Below are positions 16,707 to 24,543 of a DNA stretch of 45,119 bases, one piece after another; position 1 is the first letter of the stretch; every line of letters starts with the position of its first letter. The translations under genes were made by a program, and so were the position numbers. The DNA is from an uncultured Prevotella sp. (GTDB lineage: Bacteria; Bacteroidota; Bacteroidia; Bacteroidales; Bacteroidaceae). The notes beneath the pieces are model-generated. The model was not told the DNA's origin. It saw nothing but the letters and a program-made list of their open reading frames with translations, and searched no databases. Where the stretch lies: NCBI GenBank assembly GCA_900315695.1, contig ONAE01000011.1, forward strand, positions 1 through 45,119, read 5' to 3'.

Positions 16707-17288
16707 TTATTTTCTTATTATTTCTACTTCGCCGTTTTCTTTCAGTTTGATGATGCTCGAAGGCGTGTGGGGCTTATGTTCCTGACGACGGCTCCAACAT
16801 ACATAATCCACCGCTTCGATGATCTTGGGATCAATATCGCAGTAGTTCTGTGCAGCTGGTTCACCACTGATATTGGCAGAGGTAGAGACGATGGCCTTCT
16901 GAAATCTGAAACAGAGTTCTTTCGAGAAAGGCTCGTTCGTGATACGCATCCCCACGCTGCCATCTTCGGCAATCAGATTCCCTGCCAGATTGATAGCCCC
17001 GTCGAGGATTAGCGTTGTCGGCTTCCCCTCGCCCTCCTTCAGACTATCCACAAGTTGCCAGGCCACATCGGGCACATTCCTGAAGTAACGCTGCATACGG
17101 GCATCACTGTCCACCAGACAGATCAGGGCCTTCGAGTCGTCGCGCTGTTTGATCTCATACACCCGTTTCACTGCCTCGGCATTGGTAGCATCACAGCCGA
17201 TGCCCCAAACTGTATCCGTAGGATAGAGGATCACCCCACCCTTGCGCATCGTCTCAACAGCCTTTTTTATATCTTCTTCTCTTGTCAT
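16707..17288 (-). CDS. tsaC: L-threonylcarbamoyladenylate synthase (TsaC/Sua5 family)
   Basis: Makes threonylcarbamoyl-AMP from threonine, bicarbonate and ATP for the t6A37 modification of ANN-decoding tRNAs. The 193-residue product is a single YrdC-like domain: GGVILYPTDTVWGIGCDATN near the N-terminus, RDDSKALICLVD for substrate binding, and STSANISGEPA at about 133-143. It is the short TsaC form without the Sua5 C-terminal domain. Its ATG overlaps the prfC stop (ATGA) and its stop abuts the ClC start. Confidence 0.9.
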   Translation of the reverse strand: MTREEDIKKAVETMRKGGVILYPTDTVWGIGCDATNAEAVKRVYEIKQRDDSKALICLVDSDARMQRYFRNVPDVAWQLVDSLKEGEGKPTTLILDGAINLAGNLIAEDGSVGMRITNEPFSKELCFRFQKAIVSTSANISGEPAAQNYCDIDPKIIEAVDYVCWSRRQEHKPHTPSSIIKLKENGEVEIIRK

Positions 17289-18880
17289 CAGAATTCGCTT
17301 GTGAAGTGGAACTTAATATGTTTGAAGTCCTCCTGCGCCATAGAGAGCACATAACCTGAGTCGGCAAGGAACACATCACGTCCCTCTTTGTCCTTGGCCA
17401 TATACTGGTACTTGCGCTTCTTGAAGTTCTCCAGTTCTGCATCATCATCACTCTCGATCCAACAGGCCTTATAAAGATGCACAGGCTCCCAGCGGCATTT
17501 GGCATTGTACTCGTTCTCCAGACGATACTGGATCACCTCAAACTGCAACTGACCAACAGTACCGATAATCTTACGGTTATTAAACTGGTTGACAAACAAC
17601 TGGGCCACGCCCTCATCCATCAACTGGTCGATACCCTTCTGAAGCTGTTTTGCCTTCATCGGGTCATCGTTCTCGATATACTTGAACAGCTCTGGCGAGA
17701 ATGAAGGCAGACCACGAAAATGCAACTGCTCTCCCTCCGTCAGTGTATCACCAATCTTAAACACGCCACCTGTATCCGGCAGACCTACGATATCGCCTGG
17801 CCATGCCTCATCGATAGTACTCTTTCGCTGTGCCATAAACTGTGTGGGCGAGGTAAAGCGCATGGTCTTTCCCTGACGCACATGCAGATAAGGCTGGTTG
17901 CGCTGGAACTTTCCACTACAAACCTTACAGAAGGCAATACAAGAACGGTGGTTCGGATCGATATTGGCTGTAATCTTAAAGATAAAACCCGTAAACTTTT
18001 TCTCCTCTGGTTCCACCTCACGCTCCTCAGCTTTTGTCGGACGAGGACTGGGGGCAATCTCCACAAAGCAGTTCAACAACTCCTGCACGCCAAAGTTATT
18101 CAGGGCAGAACCAAAGAACACTGGGGCCACCTCAGCTGAACGATAAGTCTCCACATCAAACTCAGGATAGACACCGTCCACCAACTCCAGATCCTCGCGC
18201 AACTTGGCAGCGTTCTCCTCGCCTACACGCTGGTCGAGTTCTTCGCTGTCGATATCCACCTCTACCTTATCCGTCACACGCTGTTTGTCTGGCGTGAAGA
18301 GGTCGAGTTTCTGCTCATAGATATTATAGACTCCTTTGAACTTGGCTCCCTGATTGATAGGCCAGCTCAGCGGACGCACTTTGATCTCCAGTTCCTGTTC
18401 CAGTTCGTCGAGCAGGTCAAAGGGGTCACGTCCCTCACGGTCCATCTTATTGATGAAGATAATCACGGGGGTCTTACGCATACGACAAACCGTCATCAGC
18501 TTTCTTGTCTGTGTCTCCACACCCTTCGCACCATCCACCACGATGATAGCCGAATCAACAGCCGTCAGCGTACGGAAGGTATCCTCAGCGAAGTCCTGGT
18601 GTCCAGGGGTATCGAGGATATTCACTTTGTATTCAATATCTGAGCCCTGCGGCGTATAGTCGAACTCCATCACAGAGGTCGAGACAGAGATACCACGCTG
18701 TTTCTCAATGTCCATCCAGTCGGATGTAGCGGTCTTCTTAATCTTATTGTTCTTGACGGCACCAGCCACCTGTATCTGTCCACCGAACAGCAGGAATTTC
18801 TCCGTCAGTGTCGTCTTACCCGCATCCGGGTGCGAGATAATCGCAAATGTTCTTCTTCTATCTATTTCCTGATTCATCAA
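17288..18880 (-). CDS. prfC: Peptide chain release factor 3
   Basis: A GTPase that recycles RF1/RF2 from the ribosome after peptide release. The 530-residue product has P-loop [10 protein letters not shown] near residue 16, switch [10 protein letters not shown], the G4 motif NKMD, and the EF-G-like domains II and III found in RF3. It begins [21 protein letters not shown]; either ATG is possible. It lies 13 bases downstream of rfbD and overlaps tsaC by one base, so it is part of the operon that continues to rpe. Confidence 0.95.
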   Translation of the reverse strand: MMNQEIDRRRTFAIISHPDAGKTTLTEKFLLFGGQIQVAGAVKNNKIKKTATSDWMDIEKQRGISVSTSVMEFDYTPQGSDIEYKVNILDTPGHQDFAEDTFRTLTAVDSAIIVVDGAKGVETQTRKLMTVCRMRKTPVIIFINKMDREGRDPFDLLDELEQELEIKVRPLSWPINQGAKFKGVYNIYEQKLDLFTPDKQRVTDKVEVDIDSEELDQRVGEENAAKLREDLELVDGVYPEFDVETYRSAEVAPVFFGSALNNFGVQELLNCFVEIAPSPRPTKAEEREVEPEEKKFTGFIFKITANIDPNHRSCIAFCKVCSGKFQRNQPYLHVRQGKTMRFTSPTQFMAQRKSTIDEAWPGDIVGLPDTGGVFKIGDTLTEGEQLHFRGLPSFSPELFKYIENDDPMKAKQLQKGIDQLMDEGVAQLFVNQFNNRKIIGTVGQLQFEVIQYRLENEYNAKCRWEPVHLYKACWIESDDDAELENFKKRKYQYMAKDKEGRDVFLADSGYVLSMAQEDFKHIKFHFTSEF

Positions 18881-18893
18881 TCTTTCAATTTTA

Positions 18894-19748
18894 TCAATCT
18901 TTCAATTTCATGATGCACTCGGCAAGTGATTCTTCCCAGTAGGGAATGTCGATGCCATAAGTCTGCTTGATCTTCGTCTTGTCGAGCACGGAGTAGTGCG
19001 GACGATTGGCTGGCGTGGGATACTCTTTCGTATGAAGCGGACGTACCTTACAATCCTTAATACCCGCTATACGATGAATGGCCTTCGTGAAGTCATACCA
19101 CGAGATAACGCCCTCATTACTAAAATGGTACACGCCAGATTTTACGCCCTGTTCGATAGCTGCGAAGATAGCCACAGCCAAATCACGGGCATACGTCGGT
19201 GTACCAATCTGGTCGAAGATGACGCCCAACTCCGGACGCTCCTTTCCAAGACGGATCATCGTCTTCACAAAATTATTACCGAAGGTGGAATAAAGCCAGG
19301 CCGTACGGATAATCATTGTCTTAGCACAAGCTTTCTGAGCAGCTTCTTCACCAGCCAGTTTGGTACGACCATAAGTACTATTGGGGCACACGGGATCCGT
19401 CTCCACATAAGGGGTATGGTTGGTACCGTCAAACACATAGTCGGTAGAAATCTGGATGATCCAACCGCCACGCTTCTCAACAGCAGCAGCCAGATAGCCA
19501 GGGGCCACCGTATTCAGGGTTGCGCAAAGTTCCTGGTTCTCTTCTGCCTTATCCACAGCGGTATAGGCAGCACAGTTCACGATACCGTCAATCTCATTGT
19601 CACTGACGAAAGCCTCTATTGCCTTCTGATCGGTGATATCCAACTCTGCCACATCCGTATTAAAATAGGTATGCTGGGGATTCAACTTCTCCAGCAACTG
19701 CATCTCGTTTCCCAATTGGCCATTACAGCCTGTTACTAGTATCTTCAT
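18894..19748 (-). CDS. rfbD: dTDP-4-dehydrorhamnose reductase
   Basis: The last enzyme of dTDP-L-rhamnose synthesis, reducing dTDP-4-dehydrorhamnose with NAD(P)H. The 284-residue SDR protein has the Rossmann motif [11 protein letters not shown] at the N-terminus, the catalytic STDYVFDG segment and the YGRTKLAGE active-site Tyr-Lys pair. ATG 19748 gives the normal start MKILVTG; a TTG three codons upstream would overlap the previous gene and is less likely. It sits one base after the DUF4924 gene. The rest of the rhamnose pathway is not adjacent; rfbA is at 11482-12366. Confidence 0.93.
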   Translation of the reverse strand: MKILVTGCNGQLGNEMQLLEKLNPQHTYFNTDVAELDITDQKAIEAFVSDNEIDGIVNCAAYTAVDKAEENQELCATLNTVAPGYLAAAVEKRGGWIIQISTDYVFDGTNHTPYVETDPVCPNSTYGRTKLAGEEAAQKACAKTMIIRTAWLYSTFGNNFVKTMIRLGKERPELGVIFDQIGTPTYARDLAVAIFAAIEQGVKSGVYHFSNEGVISWYDFTKAIHRIAGIKDCKVRPLHTKEYPTPANRPHYSVLDKTKIKQTYGIDIPYWEESLAECIMKLKD

Positions 19749-19749
19749 A

Positions 19750-20295
19750 TCATTCAAATTTCAATCCTTCTTCCTTATCTTTCTTGTAATAGTCTGAGAG
19801 CATCCCTATAAAAGTACTGATTTCCTTCACTGCATGGGCAGTATCTGGCGATATCTCCTTCTTCTGCAAACGAAGCAGCATCATACCGTAAAGCGAGTTG
19901 AAACAGGTCTCGATCTCGTTCTCCTCCTTATTAGCCCCACGGTTGCGCAGCTCCACGATGAATGGCAGCACCTTGTAGTATTCTGTATTATAAAAAGGGA
20001 ACTTCGATGACTGCAACAGCTGGTCGTTCAATTCAATCAGCATCTGGAGTGTCACCTTATTAATTTGAAGATGCCCCTTCTCACGGCATCCCTCCTGATT
20101 CATCATACGGATAAGATTACCAAACCAGTCGATCTCTTCTTCCTTCTGTTCGTCGGTATAGTCAAAACGCTCCACATACTCACGTTTGATACGTGTCAGT
20201 GAGCAGTCAAACGCCCGTATCGTATCCTCGACCTGCCACATATACAGCAGATACTCTGCAATATTCTTCTTTCTTAATTCCTGAGCTATATACAT
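19750..20295 (-). CDS. DUF4924-family protein
   Basis: A cytosolic, helix-rich protein of about 181 residues matching my memory of the Bacteroidetes-only DUF4924 family, whose N-terminus typically reads like IAQELRKKNIAEYLLYMWQ. No signal peptide or catalytic motif is visible. The start is ATG 20295; the frame is open two codons further to a TTG that would overlap the LysE stop. It lies between an exporter and rfbD in the long operon. Function unknown. Confidence 0.8.
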   Translation of the reverse strand: MYIAQELRKKNIAEYLLYMWQVEDTIRAFDCSLTRIKREYVERFDYTDEQKEEEIDWFGNLIRMMNQEGCREKGHLQINKVTLQMLIELNDQLLQSSKFPFYNTEYYKVLPFIVELRNRGANKEENEIETCFNSLYGMMLLRLQKKEISPDTAHAVKEISTFIGMLSDYYKKDKEEGLKFE

Positions 20296-20297
20296 AA

Positions 20298-20963
20298 TCA
20301 AAAAAATCTAACCAGGTTCGTCGTCGTACCCAGAAGCATGATCACAGAACCGATAATCACCGCCACTCCTATCACCTGGTTAATCAGTTTAATACCATAG
20401 GTGTCGAACTTTGCACGGATCTTATCCACCAGCCACGTCAGTCCCCACCACCAGAGCAGTGCACCGCCCACGATACTGGCAAAACCAACCACCATCTCAA
20501 ACGGATGGTCAGGCAGCACAAAGGCAAACTGGGCATACATCGCCAGGAAGAGGAACACTATCAGCGGGTTAGAGAACGTTACGAGGAACGCTGTCCATGA
20601 ATTATACCAAAGCGTTCCTTTCTGCTGCCCAGACTGGTGCATCTTCTTCGTAGGATCCGAACGATAGGTGTAGAGTCCGAAACAGAGCAGCATCACACTA
20701 CCCACAATCTGAAGATAAAATCTGTTCTGGTCGTTGGTGATAAAGTCCATCACGAACGACATACCGAAACCCGCAAAGCCAGCGTAGATAATATCGCTGG
20801 CAGCGGCTCCGAGGCCTGTGGCAAGTCCATACCAGCGCCCTTTGTTCAGCGTGCGCTGCACACAAAGGATGCCCACAGGACCCATCGGGGCACTGGCGAT
20901 CACCCCAATCATCATCCCTTTAAAGATGAAATCCAATATGTTTATTGGTACGTGAAACGGCAT
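20298..20963 (-). CDS. LysE/RhtB-family exporter
   Basis: A six-helix membrane protein of about 221 residues in the LysE translocator superfamily, which exports amino acids or related small solutes. The N-terminal signature MMIGVIASAPMGPVGILCVQ is diagnostic, followed by GLATGLGAAASDIIYAGFAG and further hydrophobic helices to the C-terminus. Substrate cannot be predicted. Start chosen at ATG 20963, 22 bases after the previous stop; an upstream TTG at 20993 would add a charged stretch before the first helix. Confidence 0.87.
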   Translation of the reverse strand: MPFHVPINILDFIFKGMMIGVIASAPMGPVGILCVQRTLNKGRWYGLATGLGAAASDIIYAGFAGFGMSFVMDFITNDQNRFYLQIVGSVMLLCFGLYTYRSDPTKKMHQSGQQKGTLWYNSWTAFLVTFSNPLIVFLFLAMYAQFAFVLPDHPFEMVVGFASIVGGALLWWWGLTWLVDKIRAKFDTYGIKLINQVIGVAVIIGSVIMLLGTTTNLVRFF

Positions 20964-20985
20964 CGTATATCTCGCCCTCGCGAGT

Positions 20986-21363
20986 TTAATCAATCAGTTT
21001 GATATTATATCTTTCGTTGGAGTTATACTCACGATCCTTATCTTTACCGAAGTACTCCAACAGATAATTCTTATTCTCCAACTTGGTGACCTTAATCAGC
21101 ACCTCTCTGTATGTCTCATGACCATCTTTCAGATAAGCCTCAAAAGCATTAAAGGTGGTGGTACTCTTGTTTTCGCAATTCTTCACGAGTTTGAACGCAG
21201 AGACGTTACGCTGGCTTTGAGCAATGTCAATATACAAGCTATCACCTGAGAAGATGAACAGCAGCTCACCACTCTGGGACAAGTATTTACCATCCAATTC
21301 CCCTGCATGGGCCTCATAGCAGCAACAGAGCATCATAAACAAAAACAATAACTTTCTCATCAT
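20986..21363 (-). CDS. Secreted or periplasmic protein of unknown function
   Basis: A 125-residue protein with a signal peptide (LLFLFMMLCCCYEAHA, cleavage probably after AHA near residue 20). The mature part, about 105 residues, is rich in beta-type and charged segments with GELLFIFSGDSLYIDIA and YLLEYFGKDKDREYNS. No family recognised. The gene has its own promoter and is the first gene of the ten-gene operon running to rpe. Either of two adjacent ATG codons (21363, 21360) may serve as start. Confidence 0.78.
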   Translation of the reverse strand: MMRKLLFLFMMLCCCYEAHAGELDGKYLSQSGELLFIFSGDSLYIDIAQSQRNVSAFKLVKNCENKSTTTFNAFEAYLKDGHETYREVLIKVTKLENKNYLLEYFGKDKDREYNSNERYNIKLID

Positions 21364-21390
21364 TTTCTTATCATTTCACTTTTCTGCCTG

Positions 21391-21398
21391 CAAAGATA
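21391..21398 (-). promoter_or_regulatory. -7 element of the ten-gene operon ending at rpe
   Basis: TATCTTTG on the minus strand fits TAnnTTTG and lies 28 bases before the first ATG (21363). All genes down to 13081 follow with gaps of 47 bases or less and the same orientation, with no terminator seen between them. Confidence 0.65.
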
Positions 21399-21458
21399 CA
21401 AAAAATAATCCATCCACAAGCCAAGAAAGCCAGAAAAGTTTTAAATAGAAATCTTTCT

Positions 21459-21494
21459 TAGATTTAAATCTAGCAATTGCTACATTTAAATGTA
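21459..21494. promoter_or_regulatory. Twin palindromic operator between divergent genes
   Basis: Two perfect 14-base palindromes, TAGATTTAAATCTA (21459-21472) and TACATTTAAATGTA (21481-21494), share the form TASATTTAAATSTA and have centres exactly 22 bases apart, two helical turns. They lie about 60 bases upstream of both the minus promoter (21391-21398) and the glucokinase promoter (21558-21565). Likely paired sites for a dimeric regulator. Confidence 0.5.
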
Positions 21495-21533
21495 ACAAGT
21501 TCCAGAATTAAATCCCACAAAAAATGTGAAAAT

Positions 21534-21565
21534 GTTGCGGGTTTGGGAAATTATTAGTAACTTTG
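21534..21565 (+). promoter_or_regulatory. Promoter of the ROK glucokinase gene
   Basis: TAACTTTG (21558-21565) fits the -7 consensus; GTTG (21534-21537), 20 bases upstream, is an acceptable -33 element. A TTTG at 21542-21545 is too close to serve. Leader to ATG 21626 is about 55 bases. Confidence 0.6.
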
Positions 21566-21625
21566 CACGGGAAAATTAAATCAATCGAAATTCTAGTTAT
21601 CAAATAATAAATCCAAAAATTAATT

Positions 21626-22627
21626 ATGAACGAGCAAAACACAGCTATGAAGCCGTATGTGATCGGCTTAGACTTAGGTGGAACAAATTCCGTATTCGGT
21701 ATCGTGGATGCCCGCGGAGAGATCAAGGCCACCACAGCCATCAAAACTGGTGGTTATGACAAGGTGGAAGACTATGTAGATGCCTGTGTAGAGGCACTAC
21801 AGGTGATCATTGAGCAAGTGGGTGGTATCGATAAAATCAAGGCCATGGGTATCGGTGCCCCTAACGGAAACTATTACAAAGGAACCATCGAGTTTGCACC
21901 TAACCTGCCTTGGGCAAACGACAAAGTGGTGCCTCTGGCACAGATGTTCAGCGAGCGTCTGAACAATATCCCCGTAGCCCTGACAAATGATGCCAATGCA
22001 GCTGCCATCGGTGAGATGGTCTATGGTGTGGCACGCGGTATGAAGAACTTCATCGTGATTACCTTAGGTACCGGCGTAGGTTCTGGTATCGTGGTAAACG
22101 GTCAGTTGCTCTACGGACATGATGGCTTCGCAGGTGAGCTGGGACACGTGACAATGGTTCGTGGTGAGGAAGGTCGTCTGTGCGGTTGTGGTCGCACAGG
22201 CTGTCTGGAGTGCTACTGCTCTGCTACTGGTGTGGCCCGCACAGCTCGTGAGCTGTTGGCAAAGACCGATCGTCCCAGTCTGCTCCGTGAGATGGATCCC
22301 GAGCAGATCACATCACTCGACGTGTCGATTGCCGCTGGCAAGGGCGACGAACTGGCAAAAGAAATCTATGAGTTCACAGGCAAGATGCTGGGAGAGGCCT
22401 GTGCCGACTTCGCAGCCTTCTCTTCACCTGAGGCATTCATCTTCTTCGGCGGCATGGTAAAGGCTGGAGAGCTGATCATGAAGCCCATCCGTGAGGCTTA
22501 TAACAACCATGTGATGAAGATCTTCAAGGGTAAGGCCCAGTTCCTGGTGAGTGGTCTCGACGGAGCTTCGGCAGCTGTGCTGGGAGCTTCAGCTATCGGC
22601 TGGGAGATTCAACCAGAACAAGTATAA
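21626..22627 (+). CDS. ROK-family glucokinase
   Basis: A 333-residue sugar kinase of the ROK family, most likely glucokinase. The ATP phosphate-binding motif GLDLGGTNSVFGIVD is at the N-terminus, the catalytic Asp lies in LTNDANAAAIGE, and the ROK zinc site is seen in GELGHV followed by CGCGRTGCLECYCS. There is no N-terminal helix-turn-helix, so it is an enzyme and not a ROK repressor. ATG 21626 follows the promoter; MKPYVIGLDLGG (ATG 21647) is an alternative start. It is a single-gene unit with a terminator. Confidence 0.9.
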   Translation: MNEQNTAMKPYVIGLDLGGTNSVFGIVDARGEIKATTAIKTGGYDKVEDYVDACVEALQVIIEQVGGIDKIKAMGIGAPNGNYYKGTIEFAPNLPWANDKVVPLAQMFSERLNNIPVALTNDANAAAIGEMVYGVARGMKNFIVITLGTGVGSGIVVNGQLLYGHDGFAGELGHVTMVRGEEGRLCGCGRTGCLECYCSATGVARTARELLAKTDRPSLLREMDPEQITSLDVSIAAGKGDELAKEIYEFTGKMLGEACADFAAFSSPEAFIFFGGMVKAGELIMKPIREAYNNHVMKIFKGKAQFLVSGLDGASAAVLGASAIGWEIQPEQV

Positions 22628-22630
22628 AGA

Positions 22631-23044
22631 TTATTCCAAGCCGTCGATCGGAAGATCGGCGGCTTTTCTGTATGCCATACCTGTGACGACGCAACAGAGT
22701 TCGCCATGCTGGTTGGTGATGTGCACATCGACATAAGGAATCTTGTGATGATTATACACCTCTACTGCCTCAGCCACAAGCGTGTCACCTGTCTTGGCAC
22801 TATGCAGGAACACAATATTGTTCTCGATACCAAAGGTAAGCGTCCCCCGACTGTTCATAACAGCAGCCAAGGCGATATCGGCCAAAGTAAAATAAGCGCC
22901 ACCCTGACAGACGCCACCCGCATTCAGGTGCTCTGATGTAACCACCAGTTCGGCACGGGCATAGCCCTCGCGAACCTCTTTTAATAAACAACCACTATTC
23001 GCAGCAAAACGGTCGTTTTGTGATAAAAAGTCCTTTAAAGTCAT
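22631..23044 (-). CDS. PaaI-like hotdog-fold thioesterase
   Basis: A 137-residue hotdog-fold protein related to PaaI/acyl-CoA thioesterases, which hydrolyse (hydroxy)phenylacetyl-CoA or other acyl-CoAs. Recognisable parts are LNAGGVCQGGAYFTLADIALAAVMNSRG (two overlapping family motifs, about 45-72) and the DVHITNQHGELCCVVTGMAY C-terminal strand region. ATG 23044 lies 22 bases after a -7 element; the longer frame to a TTG at 23068 lies within the promoter. The substrate is unknown. It converges on the glucokinase gene, with their 3' ends 3 bases apart. Confidence 0.87.
   Translation of the reverse strand: MTLKDFLSQNDRFAANSGCLLKEVREGYARAELVVTSEHLNAGGVCQGGAYFTLADIALAAVMNSRGTLTFGIENNIVFLHSAKTGDTLVAEAVEVYNHHKIPYVDVHITNQHGELCCVVTGMAYRKAADLPIDGLE
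22638..22669 (+). terminator. Intrinsic terminator of the glucokinase gene
   Basis: AAGCCGTCGATC (22638-22649) pairs with GATCGGCGGCTT (22654-22665), one G-T pair, around a GGAA tetraloop and followed by a short T run (TTTTCTG). It lies inside the 3' coding end of the convergent thioesterase gene. Confidence 0.65.
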
Positions 23045-23065
23045 ACTTTTACGATAAATCGTTGG

Positions 23066-23073
23066 CAAAATTA
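23066..23073 (-). promoter_or_regulatory. -7 element of the thioesterase gene
   Basis: TAATTTTG on the minus strand fits TAnnTTTG, 22 bases before ATG 23044. It decides the start codon. Confidence 0.55.
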
Positions 23074-23113
23074 CATTTTTTCTTTCATTTTATCAAAAAA
23101 AGATGCGGAAAAA

Positions 23114-23144
23114 TTTGGTAGAAAGAAAAATATGCTTAACTTTG
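23114..23144 (+). promoter_or_regulatory. Promoter of the trp operon
   Basis: TTTG (23114-23117), a 19-base spacer and TAACTTTG (23137-23144) give one of the best Bacteroidetes promoter matches in the window. The transcript would begin about 20 bases before the leader-peptide ATG at 23170. Confidence 0.85.
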
Positions 23145-23169
23145 CACCCAGAAACTTAAAAAAGACAGT

Positions 23170-23223
23170 ATGAACAATTGCATGTATAACATCTGGTGGT
23201 GGCGTAACTCGAGATTAAAATAG
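23170..23223 (+). CDS. trpL: trp operon leader peptide
   Basis: A 17-codon ORF encoding MNNCMYNIWWWRNSRLK, with three consecutive Trp codons (23194-23202) and a TAG stop. It lies between a strong promoter and an intrinsic terminator directly ahead of trpB, the classical arrangement for transcription attenuation. Ribosome stalling at the Trp codons under tryptophan shortage would cover the AACTCG segment at 23206-23211 and free the following GTCGCGA segment for antitermination. No tryptophan-binding protein site (GAG/TAG array) is evident. Confidence 0.9.
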   Translation: MNNCMYNIWWWRNSRLK

Positions 23224-23303
23224 TCGCGAGGTTCATAGCCATTTGTTATCATTCAAACAGAAGATAGAAGAAGGCTCGTCGCGACAGCGGCGAGTCTTTT
23301 TTT
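23206..23303 (+). promoter_or_regulatory. trp attenuator (protector, antiterminator, terminator)
   Basis: Terminator: GGCTCGTCGC (23273-23282) pairs with GCGGCGAGTC (23287-23296), loop GACA, then seven T (23297-23303). Antiterminator: GTCGCGA (23223-23229) can pair with TCGCGAC (23279-23285), extended by AGCC (23237-23240) with GGCT (23273-23276). Protector: AACTCG (23206-23211) can pair with CGAGGTT (23227-23233, one bulge). The three structures exclude each other in the order needed for attenuation. Confidence 0.85.
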
Positions 23304-23334
23304 CATAAGACAATCACAAAAACATCATAATAAA

Positions 23335-24543
23335 ATGAAAGAAAACTATTTTGTAGATGAAAGAGGTTTTTACGGAGAATTCGGAGGCGCTTACGTGCCA
23401 GAGATCCTCTACAAGTGCGTACACGATCTACAGGAGGCATATCTGCCTATCATCGAGAGCGCTGAGTTCAAGGCGGAGTATCACGCCCTGCTGAAAGACT
23501 ATGTGGGTCGTCCTTCTCCCCTCTACTTTGCCAAGCGCATGAGTGAGCACTACGGCTGTCAGCTCTATCTGAAACGTGAAGACCTGAACCACACAGGTGC
23601 CCACAAGATCAACAACACCATCGGACAGATCCTGTTGGCCAAGAAGATGGGTAAGACCCGTATCATCGCCGAGACTGGTGCAGGCCAGCATGGGGTGGCT
23701 ACCGCAACTGTCTGTGCGCTGATGAACATGAAGTGTGAGGTGTTTATGGGGGCCACCGATGTGGAGCGTCAGCACACCAACGTGGAGCGTATGAAGATGC
23801 TAGGGGCAGAAGTACATCCCGTAAGGACGGGAAACATGACCCTGAGCGATGCCTGTTCTGAGGCCATCCGCGACTGGTGCTGTCATCCCGCCGACACCTT
23901 CTACATCGTTGGTTCGACGATGGGACCGCACCCCTACCCCGACCTGGTGGCCAGGATGCAGAGCGTGATTTCCGAAGAGATCAAGTGGCAGTTGGAGGAG
24001 AAGATCGGGCGCGACTACCCCGACTACCTCATCGCCTGTATCGGAGGCGGTTCGAATGCCGCAGGCACCATCTACCATTATGTAAACGACGAACGCGTAA
24101 AGATCGTTCTGGCAGAAGCAGGCGGACATGGTTGGGAGACCAACCACACAGCAGCCACCATCCACAAGGGCACAACAGGCATCCTGCATGGTGCCAAGAT
24201 GCTGGTGATGCAGAACGAGGACGGACAGATTGAGGAAGCCTTTACCATCTCTGCCGGACTGGACTATCCTGGTGTTGGCCCCATGCACTGTAACATGGCA
24301 AAGAAAGGTCGTACAAAGGTGCTGAGCATCAACGATGACGAAGCCATCTACGGCGGCTACGAACTGACACGCATGGAGGGTATCATCCCCGCCATAGAGT
24401 CGGCTCATGCCATCGCAGCCCTCAAGAAACTCACTTTCAAGCCTACTGATGTAGTGGTGCTCACCGTTAGTGGCCGAGGCGACAAGGATGTAGAGACTTA
24501 TCTGAACAACAAACTAATGGCAAAGGAATATGGAAACTTTTAA
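23335..24543 (+). CDS. trpB: Tryptophan synthase beta chain
   Basis: Condenses indole with serine to tryptophan, with PLP bound to the Lys in NHTGAHKINN (about residue 85). The 402-residue product is of the TrpB1 type, with GRPSPLYFAKRMSE, the ammonia-lyase-like core and the phosphate-binding GGGSNAAGT. Start ATG 23335 is 31 bases after the attenuator T run. As usual in Bacteroidetes it opens the operon, while its partner trpA is last. The final 14 bases overlap trpE. Confidence 0.97.
   Translation: MKENYFVDERGFYGEFGGAYVPEILYKCVHDLQEAYLPIIESAEFKAEYHALLKDYVGRPSPLYFAKRMSEHYGCQLYLKREDLNHTGAHKINNTIGQILLAKKMGKTRIIAETGAGQHGVATATVCALMNMKCEVFMGATDVERQHTNVERMKMLGAEVHPVRTGNMTLSDACSEAIRDWCCHPADTFYIVGSTMGPHPYPDLVARMQSVISEEIKWQLEEKIGRDYPDYLIACIGGGSNAAGTIYHYVNDERVKIVLAEAGGHGWETNHTAATIHKGTTGILHGAKMLVMQNEDGQIEEAFTISAGLDYPGVGPMHCNMAKKGRTKVLSINDDEAIYGGYELTRMEGIIPAIESAHAIAALKKLTFKPTDVVVLTVSGRGDKDVETYLNNKLMAKEYGNF

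Noticed and set aside
22161-22460. 99-codon frame inside the glucokinase gene
   Set aside because: Out-of-frame shadow, Ser/Arg-rich, without start signals.
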